A DNA stretch of 64,000 nt from Nitrospirillum amazonense (lineage in GTDB: Bacteria > Pseudomonadota > Alphaproteobacteria > Azospirillales > Azospirillaceae), in NCBI RefSeq assembly GCF_007828035.1, contig NZ_VITV01000005.1, positions 248,001 to 312,000 of the forward strand, written 5' to 3'. The notes beneath the pieces are model-generated. The model was not told the origin of the DNA. It worked only from the letters and a program-made list of their open reading frames with translations, and searched no databases. Shown here piece by piece: positions 26,804-36,153 of the stretch. Position 1 is the stretch's first letter; each line of letters opens with the position of its first letter. The position numbers and the translations under genes were made by a program.

Positions 26804-27481
26804 ATGGGACTGTTTTCCCGCCTCGGCGACATCATCGATGCCAACCTGAACGCCATGCTGGACCGGGCTGAAGACCCGGAGCGCCTGATCGGCCTGGTCA
26901 TCCAGGAGATGGAGGACACGCTGGTGGAGGTGCGGGCGGAAGCCGTGCGCTCCATGGCCCGCCGCAAGGAGCTGGAGGCCCGCTACCGCGATGTCGAGTT
27001 CGAATTGCTGGAATGGGACCGAAAGGCCGAACTGGCGGTGACCAAGGGCCGCGAGGATCTGGCCCGGGGCGCCCTGGTGGCCAAGGCCCGGCTGGCCGAT
27101 GCCGCTGATCCCATCCGGCGCGAGATCCAGGCCATCAGCGACAGCCTGGCCAAGGGCGCCGACGACGTGGCGCGGCTGGAGGCCAAGCTGGCCGACGCCC
27201 GGGCCCGCCAGGGCAGCCTGATGGCCCGGCACCGCAGCGCCACCGCCCGCCTGCGCCTGCGCAGCCAGATCCACGACAACCGTCTGGAAGAGGCGTTGTC
27301 CCACTATGGCACCCTGCAACGCGACATCGACCTGCTGGAAAGCGAGGCCGAGGTCATGGAGATGGGGCGCCAACCGCGCGGCTTGGCCGCCGAGATCGAC
27401 GCCTTGGGCGACGACAAGGTGACCGCCGAGCTTGAGGCGCTGAAGGCCCGCGTGGCCAGCCGCGCCAACCCGCAAGGCTAA
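26804..27481 (+). CDS. pspA: Phage shock protein A
   Basis: 225 residues, the usual PspA/IM30 length, almost entirely alpha-helical coiled coil. The start MGLFSRLGDIIDANLNAMLDRAEDPERL carries the amphipathic membrane-binding helix and the family-typical AEDPERLIGLVIQEMEDTL. PspA binds stressed inner membranes and usually also restrains the sigma-54 activator PspF. It lies between the 48-residue peptide and pspC, downstream of the sigma-54 promoter. An AAGGA site precedes the ATG. Confidence 0.95.
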   Translation: MGLFSRLGDIIDANLNAMLDRAEDPERLIGLVIQEMEDTLVEVRAEAVRSMARRKELEARYRDVEFELLEWDRKAELAVTKGREDLARGALVAKARLADAADPIRREIQAISDSLAKGADDVARLEAKLADARARQGSLMARHRSATARLRLRSQIHDNRLEEALSHYGTLQRDIDLLESEAEVMEMGRQPRGLAAEIDALGDDKVTAELEALKARVASRANPQG

Positions 27482-27596
27482 GCCCGCCCGCAAGGCCAAG
27501 TTTCAGACGACCCGCACACGACCGCAGCGCCCGCCGGCGCTGGGCTTCACTGAACACCGGCGCACCTCGCGCCTTATGAACACGGGAGAGGGGATT

Positions 27597-27869
27597 ATGA
27601 GGAGCTTTCAGCGTATTTCCGCCACCATGCGCCGTCATCGCCTGGCCAAGGACCCCAGCCGCGCCGTCCTCTTCGGCGTCTGCGCCGGCCTGGCGCGCTA
27701 CACCGGCCTGCCGGCCACCTTCATCCGCATCCTGACGGTGCTGAGCCTGTTCTGCTTCTTCGGCGCCACCTTGGTGGTCTATGGCGTCCTGGCCCTGGTG
27801 CTGGACAGCGAGTACGCCGACCGCGAGGACATCTACGTCAGCCGCAGCTTCTATCGCGCGCACTGGTAA
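27597..27869 (+). CDS. pspC: PspC-domain protein
   Basis: 90 residues from ATG at 27597, chosen because GAGAGGGG lies just upstream; ATG at 27576 is the alternative. The segment RAVLFGVCAGLARYTGLPATFIRILTVLSLF is the PspC domain with its conserved GVCAGLA turn, followed by a transmembrane helix. PspC is the inner-membrane partner that recruits PspA during envelope stress. It ends the psp cluster, 115 bp after pspA. Confidence 0.92.
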   Translation: MRSFQRISATMRRHRLAKDPSRAVLFGVCAGLARYTGLPATFIRILTVLSLFCFFGATLVVYGVLALVLDSEYADREDIYVSRSFYRAHW

Positions 27870-27902
27870 AGGGATCGGACGGTTCGCGGGGGACCGTCCC
27901 GA

Positions 27903-27971
27903 CCGGCCCCCGCCGCACCCGGGAATCCGGCCCAATAGGCCAGAGGTGCCCGGAAGCGCGGCGGGGGCCGG
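27903..27971. terminator. Putative terminator between psp operon and ogt
   Basis: Long inverted repeat of 14 bp (CCGGCCCCCGCCGC / GCGGCGGGGGCCGG) enclosing 41 bp with further small hairpins, between the convergent pspC and ogt genes. No strong T-run, so it may act as a bidirectional barrier. Confidence 0.45.
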
Positions 27972-27993
27972 TTCCATTTTCAGCGTCCTGTTT

Positions 27994-28596
27994 TCAGCGC
28001 CCCGGCTTCAGCGTTTGGGGTTTGATGGCCAGGGGCAATTGGTCGAACAGGCTGGGCGGTTCGTTCTCCGTCCTGGCCTGCTCGATGGCCAGGATGCGGA
28101 ACTTGGTGTCGATGCCGCCCCGGGCGGAAAAGCCGCCGGTGCCGCCGCCCACTGCCAGCACGCGATGGCAGGGAATCAGGATGGGAATGGGGTTGTGGCC
28201 CAGCGCCTGGCCCACTGCCCGCGCCGCCTCTTTCGGCGCGCCAATCCGGCCGGCAACCGTGCCGTAGGTCAGTGTCTCCCCGCGCGGAATGGCGCGGGTC
28301 ACGGCATAAACCTTAAGGGCGAAGGGATCGAGACCGGCAAGGTCGAGGGGGATGTCGGCGATGTCCACCGCCTCCCCCGCCATCAGGGCCCGGATGCGGG
28401 CCCGGGCCTCGCCGATCACGGGCGGCAGGTCATGCTCCGCTGCCGCCATGGCGCCGGGGAAGCGCCGCGCCAGCCGGGCCCCGGCCTGCTCGGGCCCGCC
28501 CTCCGGCAATTGCGCGCCCACGATTCCATCCGGCCCCCATACCAGCGCGCAAACGCCGATGGCGGTGTCGAACAGGATGTGGGCGCGTGTCGCCAT
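27994..28596 (-). CDS. ogt: Methylated-DNA--protein-cysteine methyltransferase
   Basis: 200 residues. The active-site motif IPCHRVL (C143) accepts the methyl group from O6-methylguanine; upstream are the helix-turn-helix region TLTYGTVAGRIGAPKEAARAVGQALGHNPIPI and, downstream, the GGFSARGGIDTKFRIL segment. The N-terminal half is a divergent ribonuclease-H-like domain. This is the single-domain Ogt type without the Ada regulatory module. It is oriented towards the psp operon and follows ispH on the same strand by 39 bp. Confidence 0.95.
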   Translation of the reverse strand: MATRAHILFDTAIGVCALVWGPDGIVGAQLPEGGPEQAGARLARRFPGAMAAAEHDLPPVIGEARARIRALMAGEAVDIADIPLDLAGLDPFALKVYAVTRAIPRGETLTYGTVAGRIGAPKEAARAVGQALGHNPIPILIPCHRVLAVGGGTGGFSARGGIDTKFRILAIEQARTENEPPSLFDQLPLAIKPQTLKPGR

Positions 28597-28635
28597 GAGA
28601 AGCCAGGAGGGAAGTCGGGGTTGAGGGACCCGGAA

Positions 28636-29583
28636 TTACTCCGCCGCCAGGCCGCGCGGCAGCTTGAAGGTGATGTTTTCCACCGCCGTCACGACTTCCT
28701 CGATCTGGACGTCGTAGCGCTCACGGCAGGCCTCGATGACCTCCTGCACCAGGATGTCCGGGGCCGAGGCGCCGGCGGTGATGCCCAGCACCTTGACCTT
28801 GTCCATCATGGACCAGTCGATCTGGGTGGCCCGCTGCACCAGCATGGAATTGACGCAGCCGTGCTTGGCCGCGACCTCCACCAGTCGCATGGAGTTGGAG
28901 CTGTTGGGCGCGCCCAGCACCAGGATGGCATCCGCCTTCTCGGCGATGGCCTTCACCGCCGTCTGGCGGTTGGTGGTGGCGTAGCAGATGTCTTCCTTGC
29001 GCGGCCCGGCGATGGCGGGGAAGCGGGCCTTCAGCGCGGCCACGATTTGCACCGTGTCATCCACCGACAGCGTGGTCTGGGTGACGAAGGCCAGGTTCAG
29101 CGGGTCGTCCACCTGGACGGTGCGCACATCCTCTTCCGATTCCACCAGCAGCACCGCGCCCGGCGGCAGCTGCCCCATGGTGCCTACCACCTCGGGGTGG
29201 CCGGCATGGCCGATCAGGATGATCTGGCGGCCGTCGGCGAAGTGGCGTTCCGCCTCACGATGGACCTTGGACACCAGAGGGCAGGTAGCATCGACATACA
29301 GCAGTTGCCGGCTCTCCGCCTCCGCCGGGATGGACTTGGGCACGCCGTGGGCGGAAAACACGACGGGGCGGCCGTCGGGCACCTCGTCCAATTCCTCCAC
29401 GAAGATGGCGCCTTTGGCCTCCAGGCCCTGCACCACGAAGCGGTTGTGCACGATCTCATGCCGCACATAGACCGGGGCGCCATACCGCTGCAACGCCACC
29501 TCCACGATCTGGATGGCGCGGTCCACACCGGCGCAGAAACCGCGCGGGGAAGCCAGGAGGATGTTGAGCGTCGGCTTGGTCAT
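28636..29583 (-). CDS. ispH: 4-hydroxy-3-methylbut-2-enyl diphosphate reductase
   Basis: 315 residues from ATG at 29583 ([24 protein letters not shown]). The three iron-sulfur cysteines are recognisable: C17 (GFCAGV), VDATCPLV and the downstream ICYATTNRQ or HGCVNS region. It catalyses the last step of the MEP isoprenoid pathway, giving IPP and DMAPP. The in-frame extension to 29634 is unlikely to be coding. It is the first gene of a minus-strand run ispH-ogt. Confidence 0.97.
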   Translation of the reverse strand: MTKPTLNILLASPRGFCAGVDRAIQIVEVALQRYGAPVYVRHEIVHNRFVVQGLEAKGAIFVEELDEVPDGRPVVFSAHGVPKSIPAEAESRQLLYVDATCPLVSKVHREAERHFADGRQIILIGHAGHPEVVGTMGQLPPGAVLLVESEEDVRTVQVDDPLNLAFVTQTTLSVDDTVQIVAALKARFPAIAGPRKEDICYATTNRQTAVKAIAEKADAILVLGAPNSSNSMRLVEVAAKHGCVNSMLVQRATQIDWSMMDKVKVLGITAGASAPDILVQEVIEACRERYDVQIEEVVTAVENITFKLPRGLAAE

Positions 29584-29808
29584 GGTGATTGGGTCTACTC
29601 GGTTCCGGTAAGCCCCGGGTACGGGGCCGATCATGGCGGCGGATCATAAAACGGCGCGTCTGTGGATCGCCAGCGCCGTTACGTTAAATCTCGTCGCCCT
29701 TCAATATAGGGACGGCGCAGTCGATGTCTTGTGCCGGTATGGCTGCTTCTCTATTGTCGCGGGGCCCCGACGCCGGCCGGCGTCCAACTCCAGACGAGCC
29801 CCGCTTCA

Positions 29809-30393
29809 ATGAACATCCACACGGACACTAATATAGGTTCGCCCACCAGGAAAGGCACCCGCGGCCGCCTGGCCCTGCTTTTGGGGATGCCTCTCATGCT
29901 GTCGCTGGCGGCATGCGCCAACAAGAACGTCGGCTACCGCCCCGGTTGCCCGACCGTGGCCATCGTGCGCGACGCCTCTTCGGTGGGCGTGCCCGGCGCC
30001 AACGGCCAGCTGAGCTACACTGCCGTGATGCCCAACATCGAGGGCCGCTGCGAGTACAGCGAAAAGGGCGTGACCATGACCGAGCAGCTGCGCGTGGGCG
30101 CCAGCACGGGGCCGGCCTACACCGGCGGTCCGCTGCCACTGACCTATTTCGTCGCCGTGACCGATGCCGACCGCAAGATCCTGACCAAGCAGACCTACAA
30201 CGTCACGCTGGACGTCAGCGCCGGCAGCGGCGGTTCGGTGGAGCGGCTGACCCAATTCATCCCGCTGAGCCCGGAAGTCGATGGCCGTTACTACGAGGTG
30301 CTGGTGGGCTTCCAGCTGACGCCGGAGCAGCTGGAGGCCAACATCCGCTTCAATTCCAAGCCGCCGGCCCCGCCGGTTGCGGCTGGGAAGTAA
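29809..30393 (+). CDS. Putative lipoprotein
   Basis: 195 residues from ATG at 29809. After a positively charged N-terminus (TRKGTRGR), a hydrophobic stretch ends in the lipobox LAAC (C36), so the mature protein should be lipid-anchored. The rest is mostly beta strand with a glycine-rich middle and ends in a Pro/Ala-rich tail. Divergent from ispH. Sequence resembles small lipoproteins common in Azospirillaceae; no function is known to me. Confidence 0.75.
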   Translation: MNIHTDTNIGSPTRKGTRGRLALLLGMPLMLSLAACANKNVGYRPGCPTVAIVRDASSVGVPGANGQLSYTAVMPNIEGRCEYSEKGVTMTEQLRVGASTGPAYTGGPLPLTYFVAVTDADRKILTKQTYNVTLDVSAGSGGSVERLTQFIPLSPEVDGRYYEVLVGFQLTPEQLEANIRFNSKPPAPPVAAGK

Positions 30394-30469
30394 GGACGAA
30401 GGTATAGCGTACGGGTTCGGCCGGCCGGGCAGGGGCGCCAGGGCCGGGGAACCACCAGGAAGGCGGGTC

Positions 30470-30497
30470 GCGGGGCAGCGGCCCGCCTTTACTTTTT
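30470..30497 (+). terminator. Terminator after the lipoprotein gene
   Basis: Hairpin AAGGCGGG / CCCGCCTT (30470-30477, 30482-30489) followed by TACTTTTT. Confidence 0.75.
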
Positions 30498-30540
30498 GGG
30501 GCCCGTTGGATTAGGGTGCGCACGCGAAGCTGATGACATC

Positions 30541-30798
30541 TCGCGGGAGAGACCGGCCCCCTGTGGGCTACCCGCTAGGACCGGCGCCGAAGGAGCAACC
30601 GCCCCCGGAAACTCTCAGGCAAAAGGACCGCGAGGAAGAAGCGCATCTGGAAAGCGGCCCGGCCTCATAGCAACGCCTGAACCACCCCCTTTGGGGTGGA
30701 TTTCCGGTGTTGGAGGCCACAAGCCCACCGACGGAGTAAGCGGGACCCTCCTGGCGACAGGATTTGGGACCCGTGAATCTCTCAGGGTCCGGGACAGA
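30541..30798 (+). promoter_or_regulatory. Tandem glycine riboswitch
   Basis: Two glycine aptamers lie in series. Aptamer 1 (30541-30632) has P1 TCGCGG/CCGCGA and the conserved core GCCGAAGGAGCAA ... GAAACTCTCAGGCAAAAGGAC. Aptamer 2 (30646-30798) has the core ACCGACGGAGTAAGC ... GAATCTCTCAGGGTCC and closes TCTG/CAGA. The second aptamer carries an extra stable arm CCACCCC-CTTT-GGGGTGG at 30682-30699. About 66 bases separate it from the gcvT start, where GC-rich pairing (GCCCGC/GCGGG) could sequester or free the ribosome-binding site. Expected to switch the gcv operon on with glycine. Confidence 0.93.
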
Positions 30799-30864
30799 GG
30801 GGGGCGAGCCCGCACGGAATCCGTCCGCGCGGGAGGAACTCGTCCGCCGGGAGTCCCAGCGCCT

Positions 30865-31980
30865 ATGTCCAGTGAAACCGATTCGCCCCTGCTTGTTACT
30901 CCCCTGAACGCCCTGCACCGCGAGCTGGGCGCCAAGATGGTGCCCTTCGCCGGCTATGACATGCCGGTGCAGTACCCCCTGGGCGTGCTGAAGGAGCATC
31001 TACACACCCGGGAGCAGGCGGGCCTGTTCGACGTGTCGCACATGGGCCAGGTCATCCTGCGCGGCGACGGCGTGGTCGACGCCCTGGAAAAGCTGGTGCC
31101 CGGCGAGCTGAAGGCCCTGAAGGAAGGGCGCATCCGCTACAGCTTCTTCACCAACGACCAGGGCGGCATCCTGGACGACCTGATGATCGCCAACCGCGGC
31201 GACCACCTGTTCCTGGTGGTGAACGCGGCCTGCAAGGTGGCGGACATCGCGCACCTGACGGCGGGCCTGCCGGGCATCGAGGTGGAGTACCTGGGCGACG
31301 ACCGGGGCCTGCTGGCCCTGCAGGGCCCCGTGGCAGCCACGGTGCTGGCGCGCTTCCTGCCCGAGGTCGCCACCATGCCCTTCATGTCCATGGTGAACGC
31401 CAGCCTGAAGGGTATTCCCGTCACCATCGCCCGCTCCGGCTACACCGGCGAGGACGGGTATGAGATCGGCATCGACGCCGACCGTACCGAGGACGTGGCC
31501 CGCCTGCTGCTGGCGGAGCCCGAGGTGACGGCCATCGGCCTGGGCGCCCGCGACAGCCTGCGCCTAGAGGCCGGGCTCTGTCTCTACGGCCACGACATCG
31601 ACACCACCACCACGCCCGTGGAAGCCGGCCTGACCTGGGCCATCTCCAAGCGTCGGCGGGAGGAGGGGGGCTACCCCGGCGACGCCATCGTCCGCCGCCA
31701 GCTGGCCGAGGGCGCCGCGCGCTACCGCATCGGCGTCCAGCCCGAGGGTCGGGCGCCGGCGCGTGAGCATACCGAAATCCAGGACGCCAACGGCCAGACG
31801 GTGGGCGAGATCACCTCCGGCGGCTTCGGCCCCAGCGCCAACGCCCCCGTCGCCATGGGCTATGTCACCGCCGGCAACGCCGCCGTGGGCACGCCCCTGT
31901 CGCTGATCGTGCGCGGCAAGGCCCTGCCGGCCAAGGTTGCCAGCCTGCCGTTCGTGCCGCAGCGCTACTACCGCGGCTGA
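30865..31980 (+). CDS. gcvT: Aminomethyltransferase (glycine cleavage T protein)
   Basis: 371 residues from ATG at 30865 ([21 protein letters not shown]); the in-frame extension upstream is riboswitch. Conserved features are [25 protein letters not shown], the substrate aspartate region [14 protein letters not shown] and [12 protein letters not shown]. It transfers the methylene group from lipoyl-GcvH to tetrahydrofolate and releases ammonia. First gene of gcvT-gcvH-gcvPA-gcvPB, under riboswitch control. Confidence 0.97.
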   Translation: MSSETDSPLLVTPLNALHRELGAKMVPFAGYDMPVQYPLGVLKEHLHTREQAGLFDVSHMGQVILRGDGVVDALEKLVPGELKALKEGRIRYSFFTNDQGGILDDLMIANRGDHLFLVVNAACKVADIAHLTAGLPGIEVEYLGDDRGLLALQGPVAATVLARFLPEVATMPFMSMVNASLKGIPVTIARSGYTGEDGYEIGIDADRTEDVARLLLAEPEVTAIGLGARDSLRLEAGLCLYGHDIDTTTTPVEAGLTWAISKRRREEGGYPGDAIVRRQLAEGAARYRIGVQPEGRAPAREHTEIQDANGQTVGEITSGGFGPSANAPVAMGYVTAGNAAVGTPLSLIVRGKALPAKVASLPFVPQRYYRG

Positions 31981-32071
31981 TCCCCATCGCGCGGCCCGGC
32001 CGGTGCCGGGCCCGCGCTTCCTTGATGCCCGCCTTTTCCTTGATGAACGCCTTCCCCCGAGGAGCAGAACC

Positions 32072-32446
32072 ATGACCATCCGTTTCACCGAAGACCATGA
32101 GTGGATCAGCGTCGACGGCGACGTCGCCACCGTCGGCATCACCACCTTCGCCCAGAGCCAGCTGGGCGACGTGGTGTTCGTCGAGGTGCCCGAGGCCGGC
32201 CGCGCCCTGACCAAGGGCAAGGATGCCGCCGTGGTGGAATCGGTGAAGGCCGCCAGCGAGGTGTTCGCTCCCGTGGACGGCACGGTGGTCGAGGGCAACC
32301 AGGCCGTGGTCGACGATCCGTCCCTGGTCAACAGCGATCCGCAGGGTGCCGGCTGGTTCTTCAAGATGACGCTGGCCAACCCGGCCCAGCTGGACGGCCT
32401 GATGGACCAAGCCGCCTACGACGCCTTTGTGGAAGGTCAGCACTGA
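32072..32446 (+). CDS. gcvH: Glycine cleavage system H protein
   Basis: 124 residues from ATG at 32072 with a good AGGAG site. The lipoylated lysine is K59 in [10 protein letters not shown]. The start [20 protein letters not shown] and the centre [14 protein letters not shown] are characteristic. It shuttles the aminomethyl group between the P and T proteins. Its stop shares a base with the gcvPA start (TGATG). Confidence 0.97.
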   Translation: MTIRFTEDHEWISVDGDVATVGITTFAQSQLGDVVFVEVPEAGRALTKGKDAAVVESVKAASEVFAPVDGTVVEGNQAVVDDPSLVNSDPQGAGWFFKMTLANPAQLDGLMDQAAYDAFVEGQH

Positions 32447-33789
32447 TGCGGTATCTGCCCCTGACCGAGGCCGACCGGCAGGAGATGCTGGCGGCCATCG
32501 GCGCCCCGTCGGTGGACGCGCTGTTCGGCGATGTCCCGGCGGCGGCCCGCCTGGACCAGCCCATCGCTGGCCTGCCCAACCACCAGGGCGAGTTGCAGGT
32601 GGAACGCGCCCTGTCGCGACTGGCCGCCCGCAACGTGCCGGCCGGCAGCTGCCCCAGCTTCCTGGGCGCCGGCGCCTATCGCCATCATGTCCCCGCCTCG
32701 GTGGACCAGCTGCTGACGCGCGGTGAGTTCCTCACCAGCTATACGCCGTACCAGCCCGAGGTGACGCAGGGCACCCTGCAGTACCTGTTCGAGTTCCAGA
32801 CCCAGGTGGCGCTGATCACCGGCATGGATGTGGCCAACGCCTCCATGTACGACGGCGCCACGGCCTGCGCCGAGGCGGTGCTGATGGCCAACCGCGTCAC
32901 GCGCCGCAACCGCGCCGTGCTGTCCGGTGGCCTGCACCCGCACTACCGCGACGTCACCGCCACCACCACCGGCGTGCTGGGCGTGGACCTGGTGACCCTG
33001 CCGGCTGATCCGAAGGGGATCGAAGACCTGGCGGCCGCCATCGACGACAAGACCTCCTGCGTCGTGGTGCAGAACCCTACCCTATTCGGCCATGTCGCCG
33101 ACCTGACGCCGCTGGCCGAGGCCTGCCATGCCAAGGGCGCCCTGCTGGTCGTGGTGGTGACCGAGGTGGTGAGCCTGGGCATGATGCCGTCGCCCGGTTC
33201 CATGGGCGCCGACATCGTGGTGGCCGAGGGCCAGAGCATCGGCAACGGCCTGAACTTCGGCGGGCCTTACCTGGGCCTGTTCGCCACCCGCGACAAGTTC
33301 GTGCGCCAGATGCCCGGCCGCCTGTGCGGCGAGACGGTGGACGCGGACGGCAAGCGCGGCTTCGTGCTGACCCTGTCCACACGGGAGCAGCACATCCGCC
33401 GCGAGAAGGCCACGTCCAACATCTGCACCAACTCCGGCCTCTGCGCGCTGGCCTTCACCATGCACCTGTCGCTGCTGGGCGAGGTGGGCTTTACCGGCCT
33501 GGCGCGGCTGAACCACGCCAAGGCGGTGCAGCTGGCAGACAAGCTGGCGGCGGCCGGCGTCAGCGTGCTGAACCAGGGCTTCTTCAACGAGTTCACCGTC
33601 CAGGTGAAGGGCGATGCCGCCGCGCTGGTGGACAGGCTGGCGGCGGAACCCATCCTGGCCGGCGTGCCCGTTTCCCGCCTGCACCCCGGCCAGGCGGACC
33701 TCGCCGACCTGCTGCTGGTGGCGGTGACGGAGACGACCACCGAAGACGACATGGACGCCCTCGTTCAGGCCCTGGGAGGCAAGCAGTGA
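32446..33789 (+). CDS. gcvPA: Glycine dehydrogenase (decarboxylating) subunit 1
   Basis: 447 residues, the N-terminal half of the split P protein. Recognisable are [44 protein letters not shown] and [24 protein letters not shown]. Subunit 1 lacks the PLP lysine and pairs with GcvPB. The start at 32446 overlaps gcvH and the stop overlaps gcvPB (both TGATG), so the four genes are tightly coupled. The split form is the normal two-gene version, not a frameshift. Confidence 0.96.
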   Translation: MRYLPLTEADRQEMLAAIGAPSVDALFGDVPAAARLDQPIAGLPNHQGELQVERALSRLAARNVPAGSCPSFLGAGAYRHHVPASVDQLLTRGEFLTSYTPYQPEVTQGTLQYLFEFQTQVALITGMDVANASMYDGATACAEAVLMANRVTRRNRAVLSGGLHPHYRDVTATTTGVLGVDLVTLPADPKGIEDLAAAIDDKTSCVVVQNPTLFGHVADLTPLAEACHAKGALLVVVVTEVVSLGMMPSPGSMGADIVVAEGQSIGNGLNFGGPYLGLFATRDKFVRQMPGRLCGETVDADGKRGFVLTLSTREQHIRREKATSNICTNSGLCALAFTMHLSLLGEVGFTGLARLNHAKAVQLADKLAAAGVSVLNQGFFNEFTVQVKGDAAALVDRLAAEPILAGVPVSRLHPGQADLADLLLVAVTETTTEDDMDALVQALGGKQ

Positions 33790-35342
33790 TGAACACCCAA
33801 GGACGCAAGACCACGCCCGACGTCGAGTCGGCGGCGGCCACCGACGTGGGCACCTATACCGGCAACCGTGCCTTGGTGCATGAAGAGCCGCTGATCTTCG
33901 AACTGGATAACCCCGGCGTCACCGGCGTGGACCTGGAGGCGGCCCCGGCCGTCGCCAGCCGCCTGGGTGGCCTGAAGGCCCGCGAGGGCATCGGCCTGCC
34001 CGGCCTGTCGGAACCGACGGTGGTGCGCCATTACACGCGCCTCAGTCAGAAGAACCTGGGCATCGACAGCACGATGTACCCGCTGGGCTCGTGCACCATG
34101 AAGCACAATCCCCGCCTGAACGAGAAGCTGGCGCGCCTGCCCGGCTTCGGCGACATCCACCCGATGCAGCCGCAGTCCACCGTCCAGGGCGCCTTGGAGC
34201 TGATCGACCAGCTGGCCCACTGGTTGAAGACCCTGACCGGCATGCCGGCCGTGGCCATGTCGCCCGCCGCCGGCGCCCATGGCGAGCTGTGCGGCCTCAT
34301 GGCCATCCGCGCCGCGCTGCAGGCCCGGGGTGAGACCGGCCGCACCCGCGTGCTGGTGCCGGAATCGGCGCACGGCACCAACCCGGCCACGGCGGCCTTC
34401 TGTGGCTTCACCGTGGACGCCATCCCGGCCGAGGCCAACGGCCGCGTGAGCGTCGAGGCGGTGAAGGCCAAGCTGGGCCCCGATGTCGCCTGCATCATGC
34501 TGACCAACCCCAACACCTGCGGCCTGTTTGAGCCCCAGGTGAAGGAGATCGCGGACGCGGTGCACGCCGCGGGTGGCTATTTCTACTGTGACGGCGCCAA
34601 CTACAACGCCATCGTCGGCCGGGTGCGCCCGGCGGACCTGGGCGTGGACGCCATGCACATCAATCTGCACAAGACCTTCTCCACCCCGCACGGCGGTGGC
34701 GGCCCGGGTTCCGGCCCGGTGGTCCTGTCGGACGCGCTGGCGCCCTACGCCCCGCTGCCCTATGTGGTGCACGGGGCCGATGGCTTCCGCCTGGTGGAGC
34801 ATGAGGGCGAGGTGGAGCAGGGCGCCCAGCCCTTCGGTCGCATGAAGGCCTTCCACGGCCAGATGGGCATGTTCGTCCGCGCCCTGGCCTATATCATGAG
34901 CCACGGCGCCGACGGCCTGCGCCAGGCCTCCAGCGACGCCGTGCTGAACGCCAACTACCTGAAGGCGCGGTTGCAGGACCTGATGAGCGTGCCGTTCGAC
35001 GGCTACTGCATGCATGAGGCCCTGTTCGACGACCGCTTCCTGAAGGACACAGGCGTCACCACCCTCGACTTCGCCAAGGCGATGATCGACGAAGGCTTCC
35101 ATCCCATGACCATGTATTTCCCCCTGGTCGTGCACGGCGCCTTCCTGATCGAGCCGACCGAGACCGAGTCCAAGGCCACGCTGGACCAGTTCGTCGGCGC
35201 CATGCGGCACCTGGCGGGCAAGGCCAAGGCGGGGGACGCCGCCCACTTCCTGGCGGCCCCCCGTTACACCCCCCGCCGCCGTCTGGATGAGACTGCCGCG
35301 GCGCGCAAGCCAGTCCTGCGCTGGGCGCCGCCAGCGGTGTAA
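33789..35342 (+). CDS. gcvPB: Glycine dehydrogenase (decarboxylating) subunit 2
   Basis: 517 residues, the catalytic half of the split P protein. The PLP-binding lysine is K295 in INLHKTFSTPHGGGGPGSGP. Also visible are MYPLGSCTMKHNPRLNEKLAR, the conserved ESAHGTNPATA and the C-terminal FPLVVHGAFLIEPTETESK. It decarboxylates glycine and loads the aminomethyl group on GcvH. Last gene of the operon, followed by a strong terminator. Confidence 0.96.
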   Translation: MNTQGRKTTPDVESAAATDVGTYTGNRALVHEEPLIFELDNPGVTGVDLEAAPAVASRLGGLKAREGIGLPGLSEPTVVRHYTRLSQKNLGIDSTMYPLGSCTMKHNPRLNEKLARLPGFGDIHPMQPQSTVQGALELIDQLAHWLKTLTGMPAVAMSPAAGAHGELCGLMAIRAALQARGETGRTRVLVPESAHGTNPATAAFCGFTVDAIPAEANGRVSVEAVKAKLGPDVACIMLTNPNTCGLFEPQVKEIADAVHAAGGYFYCDGANYNAIVGRVRPADLGVDAMHINLHKTFSTPHGGGGPGSGPVVLSDALAPYAPLPYVVHGADGFRLVEHEGEVEQGAQPFGRMKAFHGQMGMFVRALAYIMSHGADGLRQASSDAVLNANYLKARLQDLMSVPFDGYCMHEALFDDRFLKDTGVTTLDFAKAMIDEGFHPMTMYFPLVVHGAFLIEPTETESKATLDQFVGAMRHLAGKAKAGDAAHFLAAPRYTPRRRLDETAAARKPVLRWAPPAV

Positions 35343-35385
35343 AGATGGGTTCGGGCCACCATCATGGCCCGGCGACATCATTGGA

Positions 35386-35418
35386 AAAGGGCGGAATCCT
35401 TGGGTTCCGCCCTTTTTC
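35386..35418 (+). terminator. Terminator of the gcv operon
   Basis: Stem AAAAGGGCGGAA / TTCCGCCCTTTTT with a small loop (TCCTTGGG), T-run included; 44 bp after gcvPB. Confidence 0.9.
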
Positions 35419-35598
35419 CTTCTGGGCGTGGCCCATTTCAGGGTCTGCGCCGTTGGCTTACCCAATCGGGTTGCAGCGCACACAAATCGGCATTGCCTCA
35501 GGGGGGCCTAGCTTCCATCTCAATTTCGGCCAAATCTCCCGTCATCACTCACCACGCGGCCGATCCGACGCCGCGACCTTCCGCCGGGACCATCCCCC

Positions 35599-35970
35599 AT
35601 GTTGACCGTTGCCAGCTTGCCCAGGGTTGAGATCGCCCGCCTGCGCCGTCCGGCGCTGCAGGCGTCCGGCTGGCTGGTCATGGGCCTGGGTGTGCTGTCC
35701 CTGCCCATCCCCGGCCCGGTCTCCACGCCGCTGCTGGCGGTGGGTGGTCTCATGGTGCTGCGCAGCTCTGTCTCGGCTCGCCGCCATTACGTGCGCGCCC
35801 GCGACCACGCCCCCCGGCTGGTGCGCCCGCTGTTCGGCCGCTTCGACGCCTGGCGCCATCGCCACCGCGCCCCGGTTCGCGTGCCCGCAAAGGTGCTGGC
35901 CGCCGCCAACGACGTCGCCGCCAACGACCAGGGCGAGCTGGCCTCGGTGACCGTGGCCGGCAACGCCTGA
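35599..35970 (+). CDS. PGPGW-like small transmembrane protein
   Basis: 123 residues. A hydrophobic core GWLVMGLGVLSLPIPGPVSTPLLAVGGLMVL forms one hairpin of two helices around a PGP turn, similar to the PGPGW family (here PGPVS instead of PGPGW). The second half is basic (HRHRAPVRVPAKVLAAAN) and probably cytoplasmic. Family assignment is tentative; function unknown. It stands alone between the gcv terminator and the aminotransferase. Confidence 0.6.
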   Translation: MLTVASLPRVEIARLRRPALQASGWLVMGLGVLSLPIPGPVSTPLLAVGGLMVLRSSVSARRHYVRARDHAPRLVRPLFGRFDAWRHRHRAPVRVPAKVLAAANDVAANDQGELASVTVAGNA

Positions 35971-36153
35971 AGGACCTGAGTTCCAAAGTTCGAGGCAAGG
36001 GCCGTAGCGTGGATGCCGCGTCGCGGCCCTTTGTCTTTTCAACGCCTTGACCATTCCTCATTTGACCCGGACCATGGGCTTCGCGCATGGGTCGGATCCC
36101 ATGCGGTACGCGGGGCCGTACGAGTCCTGAAAGGGGTTGGGAGGAAGCGCCAG

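Noticed and set aside
32446-35342. Two gcvP halves considered as a frameshifted single gene
   Set aside because: The halves have their own start and stop codons in TGATG overlaps, and split GcvPA/GcvPB is a standard form of the enzyme.
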